Shown piece by piece: positions 7,365 through 16,039 of a DNA stretch of 35,050 bases (position 1 is its first letter; every line of letters starts with the position of its first letter). Origin of the DNA: an uncultured Lachnospiraceae bacterium (GTDB lineage: Bacteria > Bacillota > Clostridia > Lachnospirales > Lachnospiraceae); NCBI GenBank assembly GCA_910586705.1, contig CAJUJK010000036.1, positions 1-35,050 on the forward strand, in the 5' to 3' direction. The notes under the pieces are model-generated. The model was not told where the DNA came from and did no database searches. It was given only the letters and a program-made list of their open reading frames with translations. Both the position numbers and the translations under genes were made by a program.

Positions 7365-8408
7365 AAAAAAGGAGACCGTGATGCAGATAAATGGTATGAA
7401 TATTTTTATGGGAGCATATGCGGAGCGTATTAAAAACGGGCTGGAACAGAGAACTATATCCATCAGTAAAGAGAAAACAGAGGAAGCTGCAGCATATGTT
7501 GAAAAGGCTCTTCATTCATCGGTTTTTCAGAATCAGGGAGTGAAAGTGTCGATTTCTAAAGAGGGTATGGACTTTCTTTGCAGTGAAGAAGGATTTCAGA
7601 AGATGAAGCAGGATGGGGCAGACCTTTTTATTAAGAATGAGATTCAGAAAAAGGAAAATGCCAAGGATAAGAATCCCGATGATCCTTTCTGGGAAAATAC
7701 CATAAACCAGTGGCTGGTATTTAGTGAAATGCTGTACAATAATGGTTTTTATACAGGGATGACTGATGAGGAGGTGGATCAGTTTGAAGATACTCTGGCA
7801 CATATCACTTATGGGATGGATTGTCTGAGCCGAAGCCAATGTCAATATACAATGCAGATGGAATTTCGTCCAGTCAAAGAAAAATATAAGTTTTTCCAGT
7901 CGGAAAGCGAAGCGATAGCAGGACTGGAATCGTCTGTAGCAGCGCTTCGATACTTGTCGGACAGTTTGTTGCCGGAAGAACACAGGGAAGGTTTTAATCA
8001 GTTAATTGATAAGTATTATCAGCATAATAACGAGGTGCTTTCTGAATACGATAATCCTATGGAAGCCATTAGCAGGACAATTGCGGGAATGCATTCTGAC
8101 GAGAGCTTCTATTCGCAGCATTCAAGTGAGCATAAATATGCTGTAAGGCTTAGTATGATAGAAAAATCAGAACAGGAAAAGAAAGCGTACCGGCAGGGTT
8201 TGCAGATATTGTTTGAGAATATGAAAAACAATGGAAACGATGCATCCATATGGGAACAAATTAAGGAGTACTTTCTGGACTATTCGACTGACAATAGTAA
8301 TGATGGCGGGTTTCGCAATTATGTTTATGATGATGCAGAGTATTTATTCAGTCATATGAAAAGCTGCTGGAGCAGATTGTTTGCGTTAGGAATGGATTGA
8401 CTTGACAT
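7365..8408 (+). repeat. 1,044-bp direct repeat, copy 2
   Basis: This block equals 1855-2898 as far as I can compare. It ends in CTTGACAT, the first part of a P2-like promoter whose remainder is absent, and then meets the end of the restriction gene within 25 bases. The left end is a run of A. This placement suggests that copy 2 was inserted from copy 1. Confidence 0.9.
7381..8400 (+). CDS. Uncharacterised MQIN-type protein, copy 2
   Basis: This gene encodes a 339-aa protein identical to that of 1871-2890, with the same ribosome site (GGAGACCGTG) before the ATG. The frame is open upstream to 7336, but the ribosome site and the copy-1 start support 7381. The flanks differ: an intron and an unrecognised remnant lie upstream, and the converging restriction gene starts 30 bases downstream. 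No promoter is obvious just upstream, so it may be silent or read from elsewhere. Complete identity implies a recent copy, gene conversion, or strong constraint. The function is unknown. Confidence 0.83.
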   Translation: MQINGMNIFMGAYAERIKNGLEQRTISISKEKTEEAAAYVEKALHSSVFQNQGVKVSISKEGMDFLCSEEGFQKMKQDGADLFIKNEIQKKENAKDKNPDDPFWENTINQWLVFSEMLYNNGFYTGMTDEEVDQFEDTLAHITYGMDCLSRSQCQYTMQMEFRPVKEKYKFFQSESEAIAGLESSVAALRYLSDSLLPEEHREGFNQLIDKYYQHNNEVLSEYDNPMEAISRTIAGMHSDESFYSQHSSEHKYAVRLSMIEKSEQEKKAYRQGLQILFENMKNNGNDASIWEQIKEYFLDYSTDNSNDGGFRNYVYDDAEYLFSHMKSCWSRLFALGMD

Positions 8409-8430
8409 ATGGAAAAGGCAAGACAGCGGA

Positions 8431-9312
8431 TTATAGTGCAGTCTGACCTTCCGCGGACCAGGAAGGGGTCAGCATTCGTCTGTCGGCAATAAACTGTTTG
8501 GCGGCTCTGACAGCATGTGTTACAAATAAATCAAGTGTGTCATTCACTTTATATATTCTGCCATTACTTTCTGAAATGCCCGCCATGGCATACATACCAT
8601 GCCATCCATTGACAGGATAGGATCCGCCGCCATTTACCATATGTTTAAACTCATCCATATTCAGAAAAGAGCCGTCTAATGTAACAGCAACAGACCAGAA
8701 TAATCCCTCCATGGCATTTTTGGAAAAGTTTACGTCGCGCCCGACTCTGTCACGTATACTTGTTTTGGACTGAATACACCCAAAGACGTGGATATCTCCA
8801 TGTATCGCCTGTATCGCATATAAGTCAAAGTCTTTTCCCCATGAATTAAGACCTCTGATATCATCAGAAGTATTGGTCAATGAGCCTTCTTTAATCATTT
8901 TTGTCAGATCGGACTGCAAAATAAATCTGATTTCATTATTCTGTAGTTCGTCATTGTCAATACTGGCGATATAGCGTTCAAAAGAATGTCCGCTTGATTT
9001 TATCCAGCTTTGGTGGGCGGAAAGACAACGTTCAAGGACACTTGCCTGTTCGGCTTCTGAAATATGAAAATCTGATAAATTAGCCACATTAAGTTTGTGG
9101 ACCAAGGCTATATTTTTCCAGATCTCATCTTCAGAAACTATGTCTGCATAATGCAGCAGAGACTCGACAAGCGTTGTATCTATTGCTTTTCTCTGAGCCG
9201 CCAGCTTTGCTGATTGGGAGTTTTTCACTTGACATTCTATAAGATATGCTTCATTCCAAGTTCTCGTATAAGTGCTTTTGCAAAAGGCAAAATAATCTGA
9301 ATTAGTTTTCAT
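8431..9312 (-). CDS. Type II restriction endonuclease, possibly BsaWI-like
   Basis: This 293-aa protein lies directly behind a cytosine-5 methyltransferase and overlaps it by 11 bases, the usual layout of a restriction-modification pair. Residues about 159-183 contain WGKDFDLY, followed by IQSKTSIRDRVGRD. The Asp and the Q-S-K triplet fit a PD-(D/E)XK nuclease core with Gln in the acidic position. The segment SKTSIRDR and the later GWHGMYAM remind me of the BsaWI group, which cuts sequences containing CCGG; this is memory of the family, not a search. The expected role is to cut DNA lacking the partner's methylation. The protein is intact in length, and its stop lies 23 bases from the end of the duplicated block. 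Confidence 0.8.
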   Translation of the reverse strand: MKTNSDYFAFCKSTYTRTWNEAYLIECQVKNSQSAKLAAQRKAIDTTLVESLLHYADIVSEDEIWKNIALVHKLNVANLSDFHISEAEQASVLERCLSAHQSWIKSSGHSFERYIASIDNDELQNNEIRFILQSDLTKMIKEGSLTNTSDDIRGLNSWGKDFDLYAIQAIHGDIHVFGCIQSKTSIRDRVGRDVNFSKNAMEGLFWSVAVTLDGSFLNMDEFKHMVNGGGSYPVNGWHGMYAMAGISESNGRIYKVNDTLDLFVTHAVRAAKQFIADRRMLTPSWSAEGQTAL

Positions 9313-10486
9313 TATTGTACTCCGCTAAAAGTTTGTTCAGTTCTGTGCCCCAGGCATACGCTAGAAGCGGTGGGACTGCATCGCCGATCTGTTCATACTT
9401 GTCCTGCACTTCGCGGTCAATATGGGGGACGAGATATGGGCCGCCGGAAAAATGATAAGCGTCAGGAAAGGACTGCAGTCTGGCGCATTCCCGGACAGTC
9501 AGTGCCCGGTCATATTTGGGGTGGACAAATTCATCCAGACAATGGCTCGTTACCGTGGGGGAAGGCTCATCCGATTTCAGGCGGTAATTGCGCTTGATAA
9601 ACATTTTTTTCGGCAGGACCCGTCTTTCCTGCAATTTTTCCCGCTCTGACCCGACATAGCGCTCAAATAAATCTTTTAAACTTTCACCCTGTTTTAACAA
9701 AGAGAATCTTTCCAATGTGCAGCTTCGGTGTCTCATTGGCATATGGTAAGTAAGTTCATTGACTGTCCCACAACCTATTTTCCAGAATGCATTATCCCGC
9801 ATCCGATTTGCATAATCTGACTGTGTCTGTGAATAGATTTTATTTTCTGTATCAGAGTTTGGTACAACATTTGGGAGTCCGCAAAATGCTTCTTTTACGG
9901 TAACGGGTTTATCGCAGGTAGCTTTTGGGGAAGAAAGTTTCAGGTTTCCGTCTTTGGTGGCAAGGATAAAAAAGCGGTTTCTCTTTTGGGGTACTCCATA
10001 ATCCACGGCGTTTAGGACAAACTCTTTATAATTTGTGTAACCGGATTCTTTCAGCTCATCCTTTAACAGGTCTACTATAAGCTCATTTGAATTTTTTTCC
10101 ACTTTTTTGGTCGTGATGGCGGGTACGTTCTCAAACAGGATCATTTTGGCATTGGCAATCCGGGCGATGCGGATTCCCTCGCGAAAAAGGAACTGCCTGT
10201 CATCATAAAAAGAGCGGGAGGTATTTCCGGCAGTAGAAAAAGTTTCGCAGGGCATACCTGACGTGACCAGATCAATTCCCTCTTTGGGAATGTAAGGCAG
10301 GATCTGTTCTGCTGTAACATCTCTTATATCAGAGTGGATAACATGCACCGACGGGTGATTGGCTGAATATGTATCAACGCAGCTTTTAATGTATTCTATG
10401 GCTACTTTTGTGTCAAATCCTGCGGCATGTAATCCCGTACAGATTCCGCCGGGACCGCTAAAACAGTCTATATGCGTGAATGCCAT
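9302..10486 (-). CDS. DNA cytosine-5 methyltransferase
   Basis: This 394-aa enzyme transfers a methyl group from S-adenosylmethionine to C5 of cytosine. The motifs are in order: FSGPGGICTGL (SAM binding, near the start), GMPCETFSTAG with catalytic Cys about residue 80, FENVPA (the ENV motif), QKRNRFFILA, a variable target-recognition region, then RALTVRECARLQSFPDAYHF and QIGDAVPPLLAYAWG. Here PCETFS replaces the commoner PCQxFS. I chose ATG 10486 because GGAGG precedes it and the protein then starts MAFTHIDCFSGPGG, right at motif I; the frame is open to 10540. It protects the host from the nuclease encoded after it. The target is probably a CCGG-containing site if the partner is BsaWI-like. 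Confidence 0.93.
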   Translation of the reverse strand: MAFTHIDCFSGPGGICTGLHAAGFDTKVAIEYIKSCVDTYSANHPSVHVIHSDIRDVTAEQILPYIPKEGIDLVTSGMPCETFSTAGNTSRSFYDDRQFLFREGIRIARIANAKMILFENVPAITTKKVEKNSNELIVDLLKDELKESGYTNYKEFVLNAVDYGVPQKRNRFFILATKDGNLKLSSPKATCDKPVTVKEAFCGLPNVVPNSDTENKIYSQTQSDYANRMRDNAFWKIGCGTVNELTYHMPMRHRSCTLERFSLLKQGESLKDLFERYVGSEREKLQERRVLPKKMFIKRNYRLKSDEPSPTVTSHCLDEFVHPKYDRALTVRECARLQSFPDAYHFSGGPYLVPHIDREVQDKYEQIGDAVPPLLAYAWGTELNKLLAEYNNEN

Positions 10487-10571
10487 TATTTGTTTTCCTC
10501 CACGATGTATCGAAAATTCTTCAGCTTTGCAGATTACCATATTCTGTTTGATACATGGAAATTGTCAAAGC

Positions 10572-10588
10572 GAAACCAGAATGGTTTC
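10572..10588. promoter_or_regulatory. 17-bp palindrome in the methyltransferase leader
   Basis: GAAACCA and TGGTTTC flank GAA. It lies about 30 bases downstream of the likely transcription start. A second TTGACA on the minus strand (10568-10563) begins four bases beyond it. It could be a binding site that controls this gene pair; no separate controller gene is visible. Confidence 0.45.
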
Positions 10589-10623
10589 CTGCAAAAGATG
10601 AAATCTCAAATATGATTAGATAA

Positions 10624-10652
10624 AGTGTAGCAGAGGGAAACGTTAGTGTCAA
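10624..10652 (-). promoter_or_regulatory. Promoter for the restriction-modification genes
   Basis: Read on the minus strand, TTGACA (10652-10647) is followed after 17 bases by TACACT (10629-10624). This gives a leader of about 130 bases before the methyltransferase ATG. Confidence 0.6.
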
Positions 10653-10786
10653 TAGCAAAGCAGAACAAAAGAAAACGGGGAAACGTTAAAAGTCTTTGGG
10701 AACGAATTACCGCATTTTTCCTTTCAAAAATTACGCCGGATCATCGCTCCCTTTTGTTATTCTGTAACCGGAGGAAACATATCATG

Positions 10787-10891
10787 TAGATTTTGTTTAA
10801 AAGGTCTGGTTTCCATATCGGTGAAAAAACAGACAAAATAGTTCTAGAGGTTAAGGAAAAGCCAAACCATGCCGAAATAAAGGGTGAATGA
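10787..10891 (+). other. Possible 3' remnant of a lost gene
   Basis: An open frame of about 33 codons, starting right after a stop, reads LFKRSGFHIGEKTDKIVLEV and ends KPNHAEIKGE with TGA in the terminator stem. There is no start codon with a ribosome site. It looks like a gene tail kept with its terminator after the rest was deleted. The 300 bases before it contain the promoter region of the minus-strand genes and otherwise nothing I recognise. Confidence 0.3.
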
Positions 10892-10911
10892 GAAATCATT
10901 CGCCCTTTTTT
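10880..10911 (+). terminator. Rho-independent terminator at the island edge
   Basis: A 12-bp stem with one G-U pair (10880-10891 with 10896-10907) closes a GAAA tetraloop and is followed by a run of T. The T tract merges into three spaced copies of TTTTGTATGA that end just before the gene at 10970. Confidence 0.88.
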
Positions 10912-10969
10912 GTATGATTTTTGTATGATTATAGAAAAGAGTACACTACATTTTGTATGAGGAAGACAT

Positions 10970-13900
10970 ATGAAGATTACGTTTGACCACAGTAACGCAA
11001 ACCAAAATGTAGACAGGGCGACAACTTCATATCGGGAAACCCGGACGACGAAGACAGAGCGTGCGGGTGATTACGCATTAGACATTTCTGGCACAGTTAT
11101 GGATAACAACGCTTACGGAGGTCACGGAAAGACCGCAGAAGAGGTTATGCAGGATGCGGGGGCAATTGACGTTGCCACGCAGACAGACTTTATGACAGTG
11201 ATGTCTAATACTATGTCCGGGGAAGATTTTTCCCGCTTACAGCAGGAAGGATATCATCCCGGCGATATGGAAATTGAGGAAGTTGTCACCATTGTCGACA
11301 AAATTAAGGCAGAGCTTGTAAAAGGCGGCACAGAGGTTGTAGGCTATACAGACGATCTGGATGCGGAAACGCTGAGTCAGATTACGGGAAGCGCAGCCTT
11401 TGCGGAGGAGCTGGCCAGACAGTTTCAGGCGCATGACATTCCGCTTACCGAGGAAAATGTGCGGGCGGTGAAGGATGCCTTTGAGAGAGCCATGCAGACG
11501 GGTGAAATCGGTGAAGGCGCGATAAAGTACATGGTGGAAAACCAGATGGAGCCTTCCATTGACAATTTTTATCTGGCAGACCACAGCGCGGCTTCTGACA
11601 GCAGGAGACAGGCGCACGGATATTACGCCGCGGATGGCACGGGCTATTACGCGAAGAAGGCGGAGGACTATAACTGGGAGCAGCTCCGTCCGCAGATTGA
11701 GCGCGTGCTGGAAGAGGCTGGGCTTGAGGTCACTGACGAAAATGTGGAGAAGGCACAGTGGCTGATCGGTGTGGGCGTACCGCTGACGGCGGAGACCATG
11801 CAGACGCTCCATGAGATCGGGCAGGCAAAGCAGCCTTGGGACAGAGAAAAAGTTCTGGCGGCGGCAGCGGCGGCGATTGCCGACGGAAAAAAGCCCGGCG
11901 AGGCAAATCTTGCCGATGGCAGAAGCAGTATGGAGCAGGCGGCTGATTATGCGGAGCGCTATGGAAAGATCAGCGATGAAGCGGTCGATCTGACGGTGGC
12001 GGAGGAAAAGGAAGTAAATCTGCGGAATCTGACGAAGGCGCAGGAGAAAATAGACGCGGGCGAGGTGACGCAGGAAGTACCGGCGGCGGTTACCCAGAGG
12101 CGTCAGATGGAAGAAGTCAGGCTGATGATGACCATTGAGGCAAACCGGCAGTTGATGGCGCGCGGCTATTCCATAGATACGACAGAGCTGGAAGCGCTGG
12201 TGGAGGCATTAAAGAAGCTGGAGCAGGAGCAGAACCAGAAGCTTTTCGGGGAATCCGATGTGGCGGCAGCGGCAGAGAAAGCGTCGCTTTACGAGGAAGT
12301 ACAGACAAAGGTTTCGGAGATTCCTTATTTGCCGGCAGCGGTGCTTGTGCAGTACATAGACGGCACAGAAGCGTTTACGCTTGACGGTGTGCATAGGAAC
12401 GGTACGGCGCTTAAGAACGCTTACGAGGCGGCGAGAGAGTCCTATGAGACGCTGATGACCGCGCCAAGGGCGGATATGGGAGATTCCATCCGCAAGGCAT
12501 TCCGCAATGTGGACGATATTCTGGAGGATATGGGTCTGGAGACCAGCGAGGAGAACCGCAAGGCGGTACGGATTCTGGGCTACAACAGTATGGATATCAC
12601 CGATGAAAATATGGATGCGGTGAAGAAATACGACATGGAGCTGCAGCAGACCATCCGCAGGATGACCCCGGCGGCATCCTTACAGGCGATCCGGGACGGC
12701 AAGAATCCGCTGACCATGTCCATGGAGGAACTGAATCAGTATCTGGACGAGAGCGGCGCAGATGACGCGGCGAGAGAAGAAAAATTTAGTAAATATTTAT
12801 ATAAACTGGAAAAGAGCCACGCGGTCAGCGAGCAGGAGAGAGAGGCTTATATCGGGATTTACCGTATGTTCCGGCAGTTGGAAAAGTCGGATGACGCGGC
12901 GGTCGGGAGTCTCTTAAAGGAAGGGGCAGAGATTTCTTTCAGTAATCTTCTGACGGCGATGCGCAGTACCAGAAAACAGGGAATGGATTATAAGGTGGAC
13001 GACGGTTTTGACGGTGTGGACGCCGTGGCGAAAAACAAGTCCATCACCGATCAGATTTTGAGCGGATTCCCGGAGCTGGGACAGGAGAGCGCAGAGCCCG
13101 GCGATCGGGAGAGCGGGCAGAGACAGCAGGATTCGGAGCAGGCAGAGAGCTATTATCATATGCTCGCGGGGCAGATCGCGGACGGGCTGGAGCCCGAAAT
13201 GCTTGCAGAGACGCAATTTACTGCGGAGACGACCATGGAAGCGTTCGCGGATGCGCTGCGGCAGCAGACAGCGGATACATCTCTGGAACAGGCATATATG
13301 CAGGAGCAGATACAGTCCTATCGTGGGCTTGAAAATGTGGAAGAGGCTGTGGTGAGAGAGCTTGTGGCATACAGACAGCCTGTGACAGCCAATAATATGG
13401 AGGCGGCTGCGGCGCTTCGGAGAAAACCCGGCGCGCTGTATCGGAAACTGCGTGATCTGGAGGAAAGCACAGGCGCTCCGGAAGGAGAGCAGAAATCGGA
13501 GGCGCTGATAGAGAGTCTGACGGATAAAGACAGCGCGCAGGAAGCTTACGAGGAGATGCAGGAAACCTTTTCCTCGGTTCTGGACGAGGCCATGGAGACG
13601 CCGGAGGATTTCCTTGATCTGCGCACCTTGCAGAGCTGCCAGAAGCAGCTTGCGCTTGCCGGAAACCTTTCGCGGGAGGAAAATTACCAGATTCCCGTGG
13701 AGATCAACGGCGAGCTGACGGCAATCAACCTGAAGGTTCTGCACGGAACCGGGACGGGGAAAGTAAACGTCACGGTACAGACCGAAGAGTTCGGGCGGAT
13801 CACAGCCAAATTCTCTCTTAGGGAACAGAACGTGTCTGGCTATATCGCCTGTGAGAGCAGAGAGGGAACGGTCTGGCTGCAGGGCAGGCAGGAGGAATTG

Positions 13901-14077
13901 GAGTCGGCGCTGAAAGCCTCGGGTGAGGACAGAGAAACCGGCAGTCTTGTGATTCTGCAGGGCAGAGAGGTTGGCGGCGAAGATTACACAGAGGAAGAGG
14001 TAAACGGCGGAGAAGGGCAGCAGACGGCGGACCTTTACAAAATCGCGAAAGCGTTTATCACAACCTTGACGGCATAA
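10970..14077 (+). CDS. Large flagellin-linked protein with FliK-like C-terminus
   Basis: This 1,035-aa protein starts MKITFDHSNANQNVDRATTS after GAGGAAGAC. It has no signal peptide or membrane segment. Most of it is charged helix with repeated signatures such as EEAGLEVTDENVEKAQWLIG, where a DEN-type turn recurs at about residues 165, 250, 520 and 560, suggesting a tandem helical repeat. Residues about 912-1035 (INLKVLHGTGTGKVNVTVQT onward) resemble the C-terminal domain of flagellar hook-length control protein FliK. The gene lies 33 bases before flagellin, so a role in flagellar assembly or export is likely. I believe such proteins carry a DUF label (possibly DUF6240) in Lachnospiraceae, but cannot confirm it here. 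Three TTTTGTATGA copies lie upstream. Confidence 0.93.
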   Translation: MKITFDHSNANQNVDRATTSYRETRTTKTERAGDYALDISGTVMDNNAYGGHGKTAEEVMQDAGAIDVATQTDFMTVMSNTMSGEDFSRLQQEGYHPGDMEIEEVVTIVDKIKAELVKGGTEVVGYTDDLDAETLSQITGSAAFAEELARQFQAHDIPLTEENVRAVKDAFERAMQTGEIGEGAIKYMVENQMEPSIDNFYLADHSAASDSRRQAHGYYAADGTGYYAKKAEDYNWEQLRPQIERVLEEAGLEVTDENVEKAQWLIGVGVPLTAETMQTLHEIGQAKQPWDREKVLAAAAAAIADGKKPGEANLADGRSSMEQAADYAERYGKISDEAVDLTVAEEKEVNLRNLTKAQEKIDAGEVTQEVPAAVTQRRQMEEVRLMMTIEANRQLMARGYSIDTTELEALVEALKKLEQEQNQKLFGESDVAAAAEKASLYEEVQTKVSEIPYLPAAVLVQYIDGTEAFTLDGVHRNGTALKNAYEAARESYETLMTAPRADMGDSIRKAFRNVDDILEDMGLETSEENRKAVRILGYNSMDITDENMDAVKKYDMELQQTIRRMTPAASLQAIRDGKNPLTMSMEELNQYLDESGADDAAREEKFSKYLYKLEKSHAVSEQEREAYIGIYRMFRQLEKSDDAAVGSLLKEGAEISFSNLLTAMRSTRKQGMDYKVDDGFDGVDAVAKNKSITDQILSGFPELGQESAEPGDRESGQRQQDSEQAESYYHMLAGQIADGLEPEMLAETQFTAETTMEAFADALRQQTADTSLEQAYMQEQIQSYRGLENVEEAVVRELVAYRQPVTANNMEAAAALRRKPGALYRKLRDLEESTGAPEGEQKSEALIESLTDKDSAQEAYEEMQETFSSVLDEAMETPEDFLDLRTLQSCQKQLALAGNLSREENYQIPVEINGELTAINLKVLHGTGTGKVNVTVQTEEFGRITAKFSLREQNVSGYIACESREGTVWLQGRQEELESALKASGEDRETGSLVILQGREVGGEDYTEEEVNGGEGQQTADLYKIAKAFITTLTA

Positions 14078-14110
14078 GCATTTTAAGAAGCAGAATGGAG
14101 GAAATAAATT

Positions 14111-15529
14111 ATGAAGATCAGTTATAATGCGCCGGCAATGCGCGCGAGCAATGCATTAAATGCGTCGGACAGCAGAGTGTCCAAGTCTCTGGAACGGCTT
14201 TCTTCCGGGCTGAAAGTAACGACGTCAAAGGATAATCCTTCGGGCTATGCCATCGGCACAAAAATGCATATGCAGATGACGGGTATCACTACGGCGACGC
14301 AGAGTTCCCAGAATGGTATTTCCGTCATTGAGACGGCGGATGGCGCGTTGACGGAAGTACATGAGATGCTGCAGAGAATGAACGAGCTGGCAGTTAAAGG
14401 TGAGACGGGAACGCTTACCACCGGCGACCGCATGACGCTGGAGCAGGAAGTAAAGCAGCTCAAGGCTGAAATTACCAGAATTTCTACAGATACGCAGTTT
14501 AACGGACAGACACTTCTGGATGGCACCTTTGACCTGCGGGGATATACCGATAATCACAAGGTTAGGGTCGATTACTATTCAGATGAGGTGATGGCGAAAG
14601 AATATACGATTAATCAGCTGAACGTCATTTATGACGCGAAAGGGAATATTGTCAAAGATGCGGTCACAATCAGTCTTGGTCCTGAATTTCCGCAGGGCGT
14701 GGAGGTTTCTGATACAGGGAAGTCGAAAATTACGCTGAAGGGGCCTCTGGATTTTGAGATGACCCTTCAGCTGTCCAAAGAGAATATGTATCCCGGTTTT
14801 GAAGTGCCGTATGATTTTGAGGACGACGGAACAAACTGGGTGCCGAAAGTGAATGAGGATGCTGTTAAGGCTAACTTTGCCGAAGCGCTGCAGAATGCCG
14901 GTATAACAGGTGTTCCGGCGGATGCAGAAGTTATGAGTATTACACCCGATAATGTGAATGGTACGGATACAATTGTCGTTGGGAATGCTGCCGGATTTCG
15001 GTTAACCTATGTATGCGATAGACCTAAGACGACAGTGCCTAACACAGATCCACAGCCGGGGCAGGAGAATGGCACCGCGTATGGGGGACTGATGGGAGGA
15101 GCTATACAGAATCTGAAGATTGACATTACCGGCATCGGCGCCATGGATACCCAGACCGGCGCGAACGAGGGACAGCAGCTTGCAATCCGCATTCCTACCA
15201 TCTCCTTGAACAGGATGAATATGGAAGACATGACGATGAAGACATCGGAGGAGTGCGCGGAGGCAAACAAGACGATTAAGAATGCGATTCTCTATGTGTC
15301 GGATGCGCGCAGCAGGCTCGGTGCGTACCAGAACCGTCTGGATCACACGGTCAACAATCTGGCGGTGACCAACGAGAACATGACGGCATCTTATGCCCGG
15401 ATCATGGATGTGGATATGGCGGAGGAAATGACGGCTTACACGACAGAGCAGGTAATATCTCAGGCAGCGGTATCCATGCTGGCGCAGGCGAACGAGAGAC
15501 CTTCGCAGGTGCTGCAGCTGCTCCAGTAG
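14111..15529 (+). CDS. Flagellin
   Basis: This 472-aa protein forms the flagellar filament after export by the flagellar type III system and polymerisation under the filament cap. The N-terminal helical domain is classic (MKISYNAPAMRASNALNASD, then SLERLSSGLKVTTSKDNPSG and QNGISVIETADGALTEVHEM). The C-terminal domain is also classic (RLDHTVNNLAVTNENMTASY, then DVDMAEEMTAYTTEQV and QANERPSQVLQLLQ). The central part (about residues 150-345) is a variable surface region. The ribosome site is GGAGGAAAT. It is downstream of the FliK-like gene and upstream of a FliS-type chaperone, so the three probably share a transcript. Confidence 0.97.
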   Translation: MKISYNAPAMRASNALNASDSRVSKSLERLSSGLKVTTSKDNPSGYAIGTKMHMQMTGITTATQSSQNGISVIETADGALTEVHEMLQRMNELAVKGETGTLTTGDRMTLEQEVKQLKAEITRISTDTQFNGQTLLDGTFDLRGYTDNHKVRVDYYSDEVMAKEYTINQLNVIYDAKGNIVKDAVTISLGPEFPQGVEVSDTGKSKITLKGPLDFEMTLQLSKENMYPGFEVPYDFEDDGTNWVPKVNEDAVKANFAEALQNAGITGVPADAEVMSITPDNVNGTDTIVVGNAAGFRLTYVCDRPKTTVPNTDPQPGQENGTAYGGLMGGAIQNLKIDITGIGAMDTQTGANEGQQLAIRIPTISLNRMNMEDMTMKTSEECAEANKTIKNAILYVSDARSRLGAYQNRLDHTVNNLAVTNENMTASYARIMDVDMAEEMTAYTTEQVISQAAVSMLAQANERPSQVLQLLQ

Positions 15530-15558
15530 AAAAATATTTTGAAAGGCAGATTCGCGAT

Positions 15559-16035
15559 ATGACGAAGGAATTAAAACAGGAATATACCCTGCGGATTACG
15601 CAGGCGAACAAGACACAGCTTATCACCATCCTGTATGAGATGGCGCTGCTCTATGTGGGCGAGGCGGAGGATGCGCTTGCCGCGGGCGACAGGACAGAGC
15701 TTAAGAATGCGGTCCGCAGGATTCAAGGCTGTATGTGTGAGCTTATGGACTCCCTGCACATGGAATATGAGATAGCGCACCAGCTGTTACAGCTCTACCT
15801 CTATATCAACAGGGAGGTGGCACAGGCGGCGCTGCACAACAGTGCGGAAAATCTGGCGCATGTCCGCCCCGTGCTGGATGAGCTTCTGAAAGCCTATAAG
15901 CAGATCGAGGGGCAGGACGTCACAGGTCCCGTCATGGGCAATGCCCAGACCGTTTATGCGGGGCTTACCTACGGCAGAAACGATCTGATGGAAAGCGCTG
16001 CGGATCCCGCCGCCAACCGGGGATTCTGTGTCTGA
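15559..16035 (+). CDS. fliS: FliS-type flagellar export chaperone
   Basis: This 158-aa, all-helical protein has the FliS pattern: an N-terminal TLRITQANKTQLITILYEMA helix, a middle helix with NAVRRIQGCMCELMDSLHME, and YLYINREVAQAALHNS. FliS binds the C-terminal helix of flagellin in the cytoplasm, keeps it unpolymerised and hands it to the export gate. It starts 29 bases after the flagellin stop with GAAAGGCAG upstream. The C-terminal 40 residues, ending GFCV, extend past the usual FliS length of about 125-135 and are unlike the family. It ends five bases from the stop of the converging gene. Confidence 0.85.
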   Translation: MTKELKQEYTLRITQANKTQLITILYEMALLYVGEAEDALAAGDRTELKNAVRRIQGCMCELMDSLHMEYEIAHQLLQLYLYINREVAQAALHNSAENLAHVRPVLDELLKAYKQIEGQDVTGPVMGNAQTVYAGLTYGRNDLMESAADPAANRGFCV

Positions 16036-16039
16036 TTAT

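Noticed and set aside
10906..10961. Three copies of TTTTGTATGA as a possible CRISPR-like or operator array
   Set aside because: Copies are only 10 bases, irregularly spaced and partly a by-product of the terminator T tract; I mention them only as context.
12914..13744. 276-codon minus-strand open frame
   Set aside because: It is antisense to the GC-rich, flagellin-linked gene; the composition (many Leu, Arg, His) is typical of a shadow frame.
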